From Thiobacillus sp. (GTDB lineage Bacteria > Pseudomonadota > Gammaproteobacteria > Burkholderiales > Thiobacillaceae): a stretch of 54,521 nucleotides of DNA. Location: assembly GCA_018262815.1 (NCBI GenBank), contig JADFDN010000002.1, positions 1 to 54,521 on the forward strand, read 5' to 3'. Shown here piece by piece: positions 36,465 through 44,226 of this stretch (its first letter is position 1; every line of letters starts with the position of its first letter). The translations under genes and the position numbers were made by a program. The notes beneath the pieces are model-generated. The model was not told the origin of the DNA. It searched no databases and saw nothing but the letters and a program-made list of their open reading frames with translations.

Positions 36465-37704
36465 GCACCGTACCGTCGCCGACCGCATCGACCTGATCGT
36501 GTTCAGCTCGCTGTTCCCCAGCACGGTGCGTCCGGGCGCGGGCATCTTCATTCGCGAACGCATGTTCCGGGTCGCGCAGCATCGGCCGCTGGCCGTCGTT
36601 TCGCCGCAACCCTGGTTTCCCGGGCAGTCATTGATCCGCCGGCTGCGTCCCGGCTATCGTCCGCAGGCTCCGGCACTCGAAATCCAGCAGGGCATCCGCG
36701 TCTACCATCCGCGTTTCCTGGCGGTACCCGGCGTGCTGCGCCGCTTCGATGGCTGGTCGATGGCGCTCGCCAGCATGAAGGTGATGCGGCGGCTGAAGCG
36801 GCAGGGCGCGCGGCTGATCGATGTCCATTTCGCCTACCCCGACGGTGAAGCCGCAACCCGCCTGGGACGCTGGCTCGATCTTCCGGTGACCCTCACCCTG
36901 CGCGGCACCGAAGTGCCGCACAGCAAAAATCCCGTGTTGCGACCGCGTCTGGCGCGCACTCTGAAAGCGGCCGCCCGGGTGTTCTCCGTTTCCGACTCGC
37001 TGCGTCGGCTGGCGATCGAACTCGGCGCGGCGGCCCAGAAAACCGAGGTCGTCGGCAACGGCGTCGACATTGCCCGCTTCCATCCGGTGGATCGCGCCGC
37101 TGCACGCGACCACTATGGCCTGCCGCAGGATGCCCGGGTGCTGATCTCGGTCGGCGGCCTGGTCGAGCGCAAGGGCATGCACCGCGTCATCGACTGCCTG
37201 CCGGCGCTGATCGGGCGCCATCCCGGCCTGCACTACCTCGTCGTCGGCAGCGGCGGCCCCGAAGGCGATATGCGCACCGAGCTCGACGCCCAGGTGGCAC
37301 GGCTGGGTTTGGCCGGACGCGTGCATTTTATCGGGGCGCTGCCGCCGGACGAACTGAACATACCGCTGTCCGCGGCCGACGTTTTCGTTCTGTCGACCCG
37401 CAACGAGGGCTGGGCCAACGTCTTTCTCGAAGCCATGGCCTGCGGCCTGCCGGTGGTCTCGACCGATGTTGGCGGCAACGCCGAGGTGGTATGCCGCCCC
37501 GAGCTCGGTACGATCGTTCCGTTCGGCGATGCACCGGCGCTCACGGCTGCGCTCGACGATGCCCTGGTCCGCGAATGGGACCGTGCCGCCATCCTCGACT
37601 ACGCCCGCGCCAACCAGTGGGACAAGCGGGTCGCGCAACTGCTGCGCGCGTTCGACGACATCATCAAGCCGTCGGCGCCCCAGCCGGAACGGGCGGCCAC
37701 ATGA
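36457..37704 (+). CDS. Glycosyltransferase family 4 protein
   Basis: This 415-residue GT-B glycosyltransferase has GAGIFIRERMFRVAQH near the N-terminus, the hinge motif VLISVGGLVERKGMHRVID, and the donor-binding STRNEGWANVFLEAMACGL. The start appears to be TTG 36457, placed 7 bases after a GGAGG site and overlapping the previous gene by 8 bases. It is the fourth glycosyltransferase of the operon, consistent with a multi-sugar repeat unit. Its stop overlaps the PaaK-like gene as ATGA. Confidence 0.88.
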   Translation: MAEHRTVADRIDLIVFSSLFPSTVRPGAGIFIRERMFRVAQHRPLAVVSPQPWFPGQSLIRRLRPGYRPQAPALEIQQGIRVYHPRFLAVPGVLRRFDGWSMALASMKVMRRLKRQGARLIDVHFAYPDGEAATRLGRWLDLPVTLTLRGTEVPHSKNPVLRPRLARTLKAAARVFSVSDSLRRLAIELGAAAQKTEVVGNGVDIARFHPVDRAAARDHYGLPQDARVLISVGGLVERKGMHRVIDCLPALIGRHPGLHYLVVGSGGPEGDMRTELDAQVARLGLAGRVHFIGALPPDELNIPLSAADVFVLSTRNEGWANVFLEAMACGLPVVSTDVGGNAEVVCRPELGTIVPFGDAPALTAALDDALVREWDRAAILDYARANQWDKRVAQLLRAFDDIIKPSAPQPERAAT

Positions 37705-39077
37705 GCGTCCCCGCCTGGCTCGCCCGCAGTATTTTCCGCGCGCAGGAAGCGGCGATGCGCCGTCCGACCTTCGCCATGCTGGCCGAACTCGAGCGCACGC
37801 AATGGCTGTCGCGCGACGCGATGCGCGGCTATCAGGCCGACCGCCTCAACGTGCTGCTGCAAGGCGCGCTGGCCCACAGCCCCTGGCATGCCGAGCGGCT
37901 GCGTGCGGCCGGCCTGGCGAAGGCCGTGAGCGATGGCGCGGTGACGCTGGCGGATCTGGTGCGTCTGCCGACCATGAACAAACGCGACGCGCGGGACAAC
38001 GTCGATCGCCTGGTGTGGCGTGATGTGCCGGGCGGGGTGTTCAAGTACACCACCGGCGGTTCCAGTGGCGAACCGCTGATCTTCTACTTCGGGCGTTCAC
38101 GCCAGGCGGCAGACGCCGCAGGCCGCCTGCGCGCGCGCCGCTGGTGGGGCGTGCAGCCGGGCGAGCGCGAAGTCTATCTGTGGGGTGCGCCGGTGGAATT
38201 GAACAGGACCGACCGCATCAAGACCCTGCGCGACCGGCTGGTCAACCAGCTGCTGCTGAATGCGTTCGAGATGTCGCCTGCACGGATGGACGAGTATCTG
38301 GATGCGATCGGGGACTGGAACCCGAAAGCGATCTACGGCTACGCCAGCAGCCTGGCGCTGCTGGCGGCGCATGCCGGGTCGCGCGGGCGCCGGCTGAGGC
38401 TGCCGGCGCTGCGGGTGGTGAGCAGCACCGGCGAACCGCTGTTCCCGCATCAGCGCGAACTCATCGAACGCGTGTTCGGCGTGCCGGTGTCGGTCGAATA
38501 CGGCGCGCGCGACGCCGGACTGATGGCGCTGGAATCGCCGGACGGCACGCTGCTGCAAATGAGCGAGACGCACCTCATCGAGGTGCTCGACGATGCCGGC
38601 AATCCGGTGGAGGAGGGCGAGGCGGTCATCACATCACTGGTGTCCGAAGCGCAACCCTTCATCCGCTACCGCACCGGCGATGTGGTCCGGCGCTCGCTAA
38701 AAGCCGATCCCGGCGGCCGCGGCCTCGATGTGCTGGATGCGGTGGTCGGGCGACAGACCGATTTCGTCGTCGCTGCCGACGGCCGCATCATGCACGCGCT
38801 GGCGCTGATTTACGTGCTGCGTGCGATTCCGGGCGTGGCCCAGTTCAAGCTGATCCAGCATGCGGTCGACCGCCTGGAAGTGCAGGTTGTGGCGGATGCG
38901 CACTGGAACGATCACGCGCGCGAAGCGCTGTTCCGGGGCCTGCACGAACGCCTGGGCTCCACCTTGAGTATCGATCTGAAACTGCTGGAAGCCATTGCGC
39001 CGGAAGCCTCCGGAAAACACCGTTATGTCGTCAGCCACGTCCCCTTGCAGGACGCACTGTCGCAGGCTGTCGCATGA
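37701..39077 (+). CDS. PaaK/CapK-like adenylate-forming ligase family protein
   Basis: This 458-residue protein is of the phenylacetate-CoA ligase/CapK family, whose members adenylate carboxylic acids and occur in capsule loci. It has the Gly/Ser P-loop YTTGGSSGEPLIFYFGR, the segment VSSTGEPLFPHQRELIE, an adenylate-site-like EYGARDAGLMALES and FIRYRTGDVVRR. The C-terminal lysine domain is less clear. Together with the FemAB-like protein it suggests an acyl or amino-acid substituent on the polymer. ATG 37701 overlaps the previous stop. Confidence 0.83.
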   Translation: MSVPAWLARSIFRAQEAAMRRPTFAMLAELERTQWLSRDAMRGYQADRLNVLLQGALAHSPWHAERLRAAGLAKAVSDGAVTLADLVRLPTMNKRDARDNVDRLVWRDVPGGVFKYTTGGSSGEPLIFYFGRSRQAADAAGRLRARRWWGVQPGEREVYLWGAPVELNRTDRIKTLRDRLVNQLLLNAFEMSPARMDEYLDAIGDWNPKAIYGYASSLALLAAHAGSRGRRLRLPALRVVSSTGEPLFPHQRELIERVFGVPVSVEYGARDAGLMALESPDGTLLQMSETHLIEVLDDAGNPVEEGEAVITSLVSEAQPFIRYRTGDVVRRSLKADPGGRGLDVLDAVVGRQTDFVVAADGRIMHALALIYVLRAIPGVAQFKLIQHAVDRLEVQVVADAHWNDHAREALFRGLHERLGSTLSIDLKLLEAIAPEASGKHRYVVSHVPLQDALSQAVA

Positions 39078-40195
39078 ATACACTCACGATGAAACCGTCT
39101 TCCCTGTTTGCCCTGCCGATCCGCCACACCTCCTGGCGCCCGCGTCATTTGCGCTGGGTGATGCAGGACATGGCCGGCGTCGCACGCCAGCCTGAGCAGG
39201 ATCACCGCACCCATTTGCGCGCCACGCTGGAATGGCTGTGCCGTGCCCAGGATGCGTCGCGTGATTCGTCCGTCAGTGGCTGCGTGGCAGGCGGTTTCGG
39301 ATTCGGCTCGGGCTGGCTGCCCGCGAGCGCCGACGCCACCGGACGGTTGATCGAGACCCTGCTGCCCGCCGCCACCTACCTGGCGTGGCCGCTGCTGGAG
39401 GACCGCGCGCGTGCCATGCTCGATGCCCTGCTGGCCCAGACCGACGAAGCCAGCGCGGCGCGCATCCATGGCCTGATGGCCGGTCATGTCCAGATGGGTC
39501 ACGGCGAGAGCTTGACGCGGGCGATAAGCAGCGGCCATGCGCTTGCAGCGACGACCCTGACCGCTCCAGCCCAGCACGCTCAGGCGGCCCATGCGCTGGC
39601 GGCGGTCGGCAGCCTTGCCGGGTTGCCGGAACTGCTCGATGCGGCGCGCCACAATCTGGACCGGTTGCTTGCGCGGCAAACCCCGTGCGGCTGGTTTCCC
39701 GATACTGAAGGGCCGGTGTCGACCGCGATGCTGGCGGGCGTTCTGCGCAACCTGATCGAAACCGCGCGGCTGCTGGATGACTCGCGCGCCTGGCAGGCGG
39801 CCGCGAAGGCGGCGCACGGAATGCGCGGCCAGATGCGCGAGGATGGACGCCTGGCGGGGGCGTTCGACGATGGCTGGACGCCCGCTGCGCCGCATGTATG
39901 CGTCGGCGGCCTGGCGCAGCTGGCGTGTTGCTTTCTGCGCCTGGCCCGGCTGACGCAGGATGCCGGCTGGCGCGACCCCGCCTGGCGTGCGCTGGCCTGG
40001 ATCAAGCGCTGCCAGCGTACAGAAGGGGACGATCTCGCGCTGCGCGATGCGTTGCCGAGTGCAGTGCCGATCTGGGCAGGCCCTGCCGCATTCGGTTTCG
40101 ATGCGCTGAATGCCAAATACTTTGTCGACGCCCTGATGATGGATATGGTGGGCATCGTGATTCCGCCCGAAGTGCAGAAAGTCGAGCCCGCATGA
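39074..40195 (+). CDS. Predicted alpha/alpha-toroid protein of unknown function
   Basis: This 373-residue protein is built of repeated helix pairs with conserved Gly/Trp turns (for example GFGFGSGWLP, CGWFPDTEGPVST and AAPHVCVGGLAQLACCFLRLA). The pattern resembles (alpha/alpha)6 folds such as glycoside hydrolases of lyase or unsaturated-glucuronyl type and terpene cyclases. No catalytic motif can be assigned with confidence. It lies between the PaaK-like and ligase genes with ATGA overlaps on both sides, so it is an integral operon member; a polysaccharide lyase or editing role is a guess. Confidence 0.65.
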   Translation: MNTLTMKPSSLFALPIRHTSWRPRHLRWVMQDMAGVARQPEQDHRTHLRATLEWLCRAQDASRDSSVSGCVAGGFGFGSGWLPASADATGRLIETLLPAATYLAWPLLEDRARAMLDALLAQTDEASAARIHGLMAGHVQMGHGESLTRAISSGHALAATTLTAPAQHAQAAHALAAVGSLAGLPELLDAARHNLDRLLARQTPCGWFPDTEGPVSTAMLAGVLRNLIETARLLDDSRAWQAAAKAAHGMRGQMREDGRLAGAFDDGWTPAAPHVCVGGLAQLACCFLRLARLTQDAGWRDPAWRALAWIKRCQRTEGDDLALRDALPSAVPIWAGPAAFGFDALNAKYFVDALMMDMVGIVIPPEVQKVEPA

Positions 40196-41514
40196 GAGAC
40201 CTATTCGTAACCGCCGTCGTATTCGGGGTGCTGCCGTTCATTCTGCGGCGTCCCTGGATCGGTATTCTCCTGTGGTCCTGGCTGGGCTATATGAATCCGC
40301 ATAGGCAAGCGTGGGGCTTCGCCTACGATTTCCCGTTCGCCCTGATCACCGCCGTGGTCACCATCACGGCCTTCCTGTTCTCGAAAGAGAAAAAGGAAAT
40401 GATCTGGACGCGCGAAACCGTGTTGTTGCTGTTATTCGTCGGATGGATGTTCTTCACCACCTTGTTTGCGTTATATCCCGACGACGCGTGGAGTCAATGG
40501 GACAAGGTCTGGAAGATTCACCTCATGGTTTTCCTGACGGCCATGATCATCAAGGATCGCCACCAGATCAACTGGATGATCTGGGTGATTGCGCTCTCTT
40601 TGGGTTACTACGGCGTCAAGGGCGGGATTTTCACCATCATCAACGGCGGGGTGTACCGGGTGTGGGGACCTGCAGGCACCTTTATCGGTGGCAACAACGA
40701 AATCGCACTGGCCCTGATCATGACGATTCCACTGATCCGATATCTCCATTTGCAGGAAACCCGAAAATGGCTCACGTATGGTCTGGCGGCAGCCATGGTG
40801 CTCACGGGCGTCGCCGCTATCGGAAGCCAATCGCGCGGGGCCCTGGTGGCGATCGCCGCGATGGGTCTGTTCATGTGGTTCAAAAGCCGCCACAAGATCG
40901 TCACCGGAACCTACATGGGTATCGCGGTGGTGATCATGGCTTTGGTGATGCCGCAGCAGTGGTACGACCGCATGGATACCATCAAGACCTACGAGGAGGA
41001 TGATTCCGCCCTGGGTCGTATCAATGCCTGGCATACCGCCTTCAATGTGGCGAAGGACAGGATTACCGGCGGGGGCTTCGAGGTGTTCAGACCGCCCACT
41101 TTCCGGCAGTACGCCCCCGAGCCTTTTCGGGTACACGATGTCCACAGCATCTATTTCGAGGTCATGGGTGAACATGGTTTTATCGGTTTCGCGATGTTTC
41201 TGCTGCTTGCCCTGTTTGCCTGGCTACGCGCAAACCAGGTGATACGGGCCTGCAAACATGACCAGGAACGGAAGTGGGCGGCGGATCTGGCAGCGATGAC
41301 CCAGGTCAGCCTGATCGGCTATGGAGCGGGTGGCGCGTTTCTTGGCCTGGCCTATTTCGATCTGCCCTACCACCTCATGATCGTGATCTTGCTGACGGCG
41401 AAATTTTCAGGGGTATTGGGGAATTCTGCACTCGTTGCACCCCCGGCAGCAGGCAGAGTGCGACCCCATCCATCCAGCGGGTTTGACCAGGGCGATTCAG
41501 GTCGCCGCGCATAA
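40192..41514 (+). CDS. XrtA-associated O-antigen ligase/polymerase-type membrane protein
   Basis: This polytopic protein of the Wzy/WaaL superfamily is annotated in XrtA systems as putative O-glycosylation ligase (TIGR03097). The 440-residue product has about eleven helices and the large periplasmic Wzy_C loop with SQSRGALVAIAAMG, GRINAWHTAFNVAKDR and HSIYFEVMGEHGF. It could polymerise the repeat unit or attach it to PEP-CTERM proteins. ATG 40192 overlaps the previous stop. It is the last gene of the continuous plus-strand operon; sequence character changes after it. Confidence 0.88.
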   Translation: MRDLFVTAVVFGVLPFILRRPWIGILLWSWLGYMNPHRQAWGFAYDFPFALITAVVTITAFLFSKEKKEMIWTRETVLLLLFVGWMFFTTLFALYPDDAWSQWDKVWKIHLMVFLTAMIIKDRHQINWMIWVIALSLGYYGVKGGIFTIINGGVYRVWGPAGTFIGGNNEIALALIMTIPLIRYLHLQETRKWLTYGLAAAMVLTGVAAIGSQSRGALVAIAAMGLFMWFKSRHKIVTGTYMGIAVVIMALVMPQQWYDRMDTIKTYEEDDSALGRINAWHTAFNVAKDRITGGGFEVFRPPTFRQYAPEPFRVHDVHSIYFEVMGEHGFIGFAMFLLLALFAWLRANQVIRACKHDQERKWAADLAAMTQVSLIGYGAGGAFLGLAYFDLPYHLMIVILLTAKFSGVLGNSALVAPPAAGRVRPHPSSGFDQGDSGRRA

Positions 41515-41550
41515 CTCCTTGAGGATGCCCAGGACACCCCGATATTGGTT

Positions 41551-41574
41551 ATTCCGGCGTACGCCGGGATCCAG
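41551..41574. repeat. REP-like palindromic element
   Basis: ATTCCGGCGTACGCCGGGAT is an almost perfect 20-base palindrome followed by CCAGTCA. Elements of the form ATTCCGGCGTACGCCGGAATCCAG are familiar dispersed intergenic palindromes in proteobacteria. It sits in the 183-base gap between the core XrtA operon and the lower-GC module, a common place for recombination or transcription-dampening elements. Only one copy is visible in this window. Confidence 0.6.
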
Positions 41575-41697
41575 TCAGTTCGGACGCCGACCCTCGGCTT
41601 TACATTGCAGCGTGTTCAGCGTCACACTGGGCGGACCTGTCAGTCCAGCATGCTGCCATGAAGGGTTCCCATATGGATTCGGTAAAAGGCTAATCCA

Positions 41698-42660
41698 ATG
41701 CTCGAGGTGTTTTTCACGGTAGATGTCGAGGTGTGGTGCGATGGCTGGCACAACATCGATGAGAAATTTCCAGATGCCTTCCGTAAATACATCTATGGTC
41801 CCACCGCCAAGGGTGATTTCGGCCTGCCTTACACACTCAATGTGCTGAAGGACCATGGTCTCAGGGGTGTTTTCTTCGTCGAACCGCTTTTTTCCACTCG
41901 CTTCGGCGAACAGCCTTTGGCAGAAATCGTCGGACTGGTTCGAGAAAGCAATCAGGAAGTGCAGTTGCATTTGCACTCCGAATGGGTGGACGAGTCGAGG
42001 GTGCCCCTGCTAGCGGACAGCGGAACCAAACGGCAGTATCTCCGATACTTCACGATGGAGGAGCAAATCGCCCTGGTTGCGACGGCGGGCCGGCTGCTCA
42101 AACAGGCAGGGGCCCGTGACGTCAATGCTTTCCGTGCAGGTAATTTTGGATTTAACAGGGATACGCTGGGTGCGCTTGCCGCCAATGGAATCCGGTTCGA
42201 CAGCAGCTATAACGCCAGCCTCATGGGGCCCGACAGCGGTGTCATGCCGGGCGTGTCGGTCGTGGAACCCATCGAATGCGACGGCGTCTACGAGTACCCG
42301 ATGACCGTGTTCAGAGATGGCACCGGGTCGCTGCGACACACACAGCTGACCTCATGTTCGTTCCGGGAAATGAAAGGCTTGCTGTGGCAAGCCCTGGAAA
42401 CCGGGCGTCATTCTTTCGTCATTCTTTCTCACGGTTCCGAGCTTCTGAATCCGGCCAAGAATCGCGCGGATGACGTTGTGGTCAAACGTTTTCAACAGCT
42501 GTGCGCATTCCTGGACAAGAACCGGGATTCTTTCCACGTGCGCGGATTCCGGGGTTTGAAACCGAAACTCCCGCAGCAGCAGCCTGCGCCCCTTGCATCG
42601 CCGATCTGGAAAACGGGCGTAAGAATGATCGAGCAGGCTTATCGAAGGAAATACCGATGA
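41698..42660 (+). CDS. Polysaccharide deacetylase-like protein (second NodB-type)
   Basis: This 320-residue protein has the carbohydrate-esterase-4-like fold: VFFTVDVEVWCDGWH supplies the metal Asp residues, EVQLHLHSEW stands where the His-x-x-x-His motif is expected, and RAGNFGFNRDTLGAL and FVILSHGSELL form later barrel strands. The motif HLHSEW differs from the canonical SHTxxH, so activity is uncertain. It is distinct from the XrtA deacetylase at 27476. Its stop overlaps the next gene as ATGA. Base composition is visibly less GC-rich than the genes before it. Confidence 0.82.
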   Translation: MLEVFFTVDVEVWCDGWHNIDEKFPDAFRKYIYGPTAKGDFGLPYTLNVLKDHGLRGVFFVEPLFSTRFGEQPLAEIVGLVRESNQEVQLHLHSEWVDESRVPLLADSGTKRQYLRYFTMEEQIALVATAGRLLKQAGARDVNAFRAGNFGFNRDTLGALAANGIRFDSSYNASLMGPDSGVMPGVSVVEPIECDGVYEYPMTVFRDGTGSLRHTQLTSCSFREMKGLLWQALETGRHSFVILSHGSELLNPAKNRADDVVVKRFQQLCAFLDKNRDSFHVRGFRGLKPKLPQQQPAPLASPIWKTGVRMIEQAYRRKYR

Positions 42661-43595
42661 ATCGCTGGCAATGCCGTCCGGTGCCCTTCAAGTTTCAATT
42701 GGGTGACTGGACCCTTTTCAGCGTGCCGATTCCGTTGCAGGTGCGGGCCGTGAAGCTATCGGACCAAACGCCCCCTGTTGTGGCGCCGTCGCCACCTGCC
42801 GATGAACTCATGCCGGGCAGTCAGGGGTTCTTGATTCGTGGCCTGCCGATCGTGGCGCCGCTTCCTGCCATCAGCCGGTCGGGGGACTATTTTCGCTACG
42901 CCCCGCTTCAGTATCAGCATTGCTATATTGATCTTGGCCAGTCTTTCGAGAGCTATCAAAAAAAGTTTTCATCGAAGACGCGGTCTACGATCAACAGAAA
43001 GATCAGGAAGTACGCCGAGCACTGCGGCGGTTCCATTCCATGGAAAACCTACAAGGCACCGGAAGATATGCGGGAGTTTTTCCGGCTCGCCCGTGCCGTA
43101 TCGAAATCGACCTATCAGGAACGCCTGCTCGATGCCGGGATTCCTGGCTCGGAGGCGTTTATTGCCCAAGCCGAATCGCTGGCGGCCGAACAGCGTTTAA
43201 GGGCTTACATCCTGTTTGATGGCGAGCGGCCGGTGTCCTATCTTTACTGTCCCGTAGAAGAGGGTGTGCTGACTTATGCGTATCTGGGATATGACCCGGA
43301 CTACATGCACATGTCCGTGGGCACCGTCCTGCAGTGGCTCGCGGTCGAGCAGCTGTTCGAAGAAGCCTGTTTCCGGTATTTCGACTTTACTGAGGGCCAG
43401 TCCGACCATAAGCGCCTCTTTGCGACCCATCAACAGCAACGCGCCAATGTTTATCTGGTGAAGAAAAACTTGCGAAACGCAGTGATCATCAAGAGTCACA
43501 TGTTCATGGAACGATTCTCGACGTGGCTTGGCACAATGCTGGAGCGGTTTGGAATCAAGGCAAGGATCAAGCGATTCCTGCGCTTTGCCAGATGA
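42657..43595 (+). CDS. GNAT/FemAB-fold acyltransferase (Acetyltransf_6 type)
   Basis: This 312-residue protein has FSSKTRSTINRKIRKYAEHCGG followed by a GNAT-like core (LRAYILFDGERPVSYLYCPVE) and FRYFDFTEGQSDHKRLFA, like the CelD/BcsL and FemAB-related acetyltransferases of polysaccharide loci. It probably acylates a nucleotide sugar or lipid-linked sugar. The ORF-track start at 42501 lies inside the deacetylase gene; ATG 42657 overlaps its stop and is preferred. Confidence 0.8.
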   Translation: MNRWQCRPVPFKFQLGDWTLFSVPIPLQVRAVKLSDQTPPVVAPSPPADELMPGSQGFLIRGLPIVAPLPAISRSGDYFRYAPLQYQHCYIDLGQSFESYQKKFSSKTRSTINRKIRKYAEHCGGSIPWKTYKAPEDMREFFRLARAVSKSTYQERLLDAGIPGSEAFIAQAESLAAEQRLRAYILFDGERPVSYLYCPVEEGVLTYAYLGYDPDYMHMSVGTVLQWLAVEQLFEEACFRYFDFTEGQSDHKRLFATHQQQRANVYLVKKNLRNAVIIKSHMFMERFSTWLGTMLERFGIKARIKRFLRFAR

Positions 43596-43605
43596 CGCAG
43601 ACCGG

Positions 43606-44196
43606 ATGCATGCCCACATGAAGGAGCTTGCCAAGAAACTCGCCCGAGCGATTCTGGGTGAATACTCGGCTTACTATGTTTATGCCAAGTCGGGTGAGGG
43701 GAATTCGTCAACCCGGCCGCAAGTGACCTTGCCCTTCCGGGTGGAGTCGGTCGAGGAATCAGTCATCCAATCTAGCCCGGATCTCCTGATCCGCGAGCAA
43801 GCTGGATACGCCGGACCCGGTTCGCATGCGTATGCCTGTTTCGATGGCGATCGCATCGTGGGCCTAGGCTTCTATTGGTTTGGGGATCGCTACCTGAAAC
43901 GCAATTTCTGGCCACTTGCTGACGGTGAAGCCAAATTGGTGCAGATTGTCTCGCTACCTGAAATCCGCGGCCGTGGCGTTGCGACCAAGCTCATCATGTC
44001 TTCGTTTCAGGACATGATGGAAAAGGGATTCAGCCGACTCTATGCGCGCATATGGCATTCGAACACGCCATCGATTCGTGCATTCGAGCGCGCCGGGTGG
44101 GTGCGGATTGCGCTGGTTCTCGAGATCAATCCACTCCGGCGAAGCCAGCCCACACGGCTGCGTTTCGCTTCCAGGGCGCCAGTCCGGTTAACCTGA
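43606..44196 (+). CDS. GNAT family N-acetyltransferase
   Basis: The C-terminal half has a clear GNAT acetyl-CoA site: VQIVSLPEIRGRGVATKLIM (RxxGxA pattern), then ARIWHSNTPSIRAFERAGW. The product is 196 residues from ATG 43606 or 192 from ATG 43618. The N-terminal 80 residues are family-specific and unrecognised. It probably acetylates an amino sugar, completing a deacetylase/acyltransferase trio with the two upstream genes. It is convergent with the asparagine-synthase-like gene, 30 bases away. Confidence 0.83.
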   Translation: MHAHMKELAKKLARAILGEYSAYYVYAKSGEGNSSTRPQVTLPFRVESVEESVIQSSPDLLIREQAGYAGPGSHAYACFDGDRIVGLGFYWFGDRYLKRNFWPLADGEAKLVQIVSLPEIRGRGVATKLIMSSFQDMMEKGFSRLYARIWHSNTPSIRAFERAGWVRIALVLEINPLRRSQPTRLRFASRAPVRLT

Positions 44197-44226
44197 TTGC
44201 GGTTCGGACGTATCAAACGGCAAACA

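Noticed and set aside
41595-41609. Possible sigma-54 site CGGCTTTACATTGCA before the second deacetylase gene
   Set aside because: GG to GC spacing is 9, not 10 bases; the holoenzyme is very strict on spacing.
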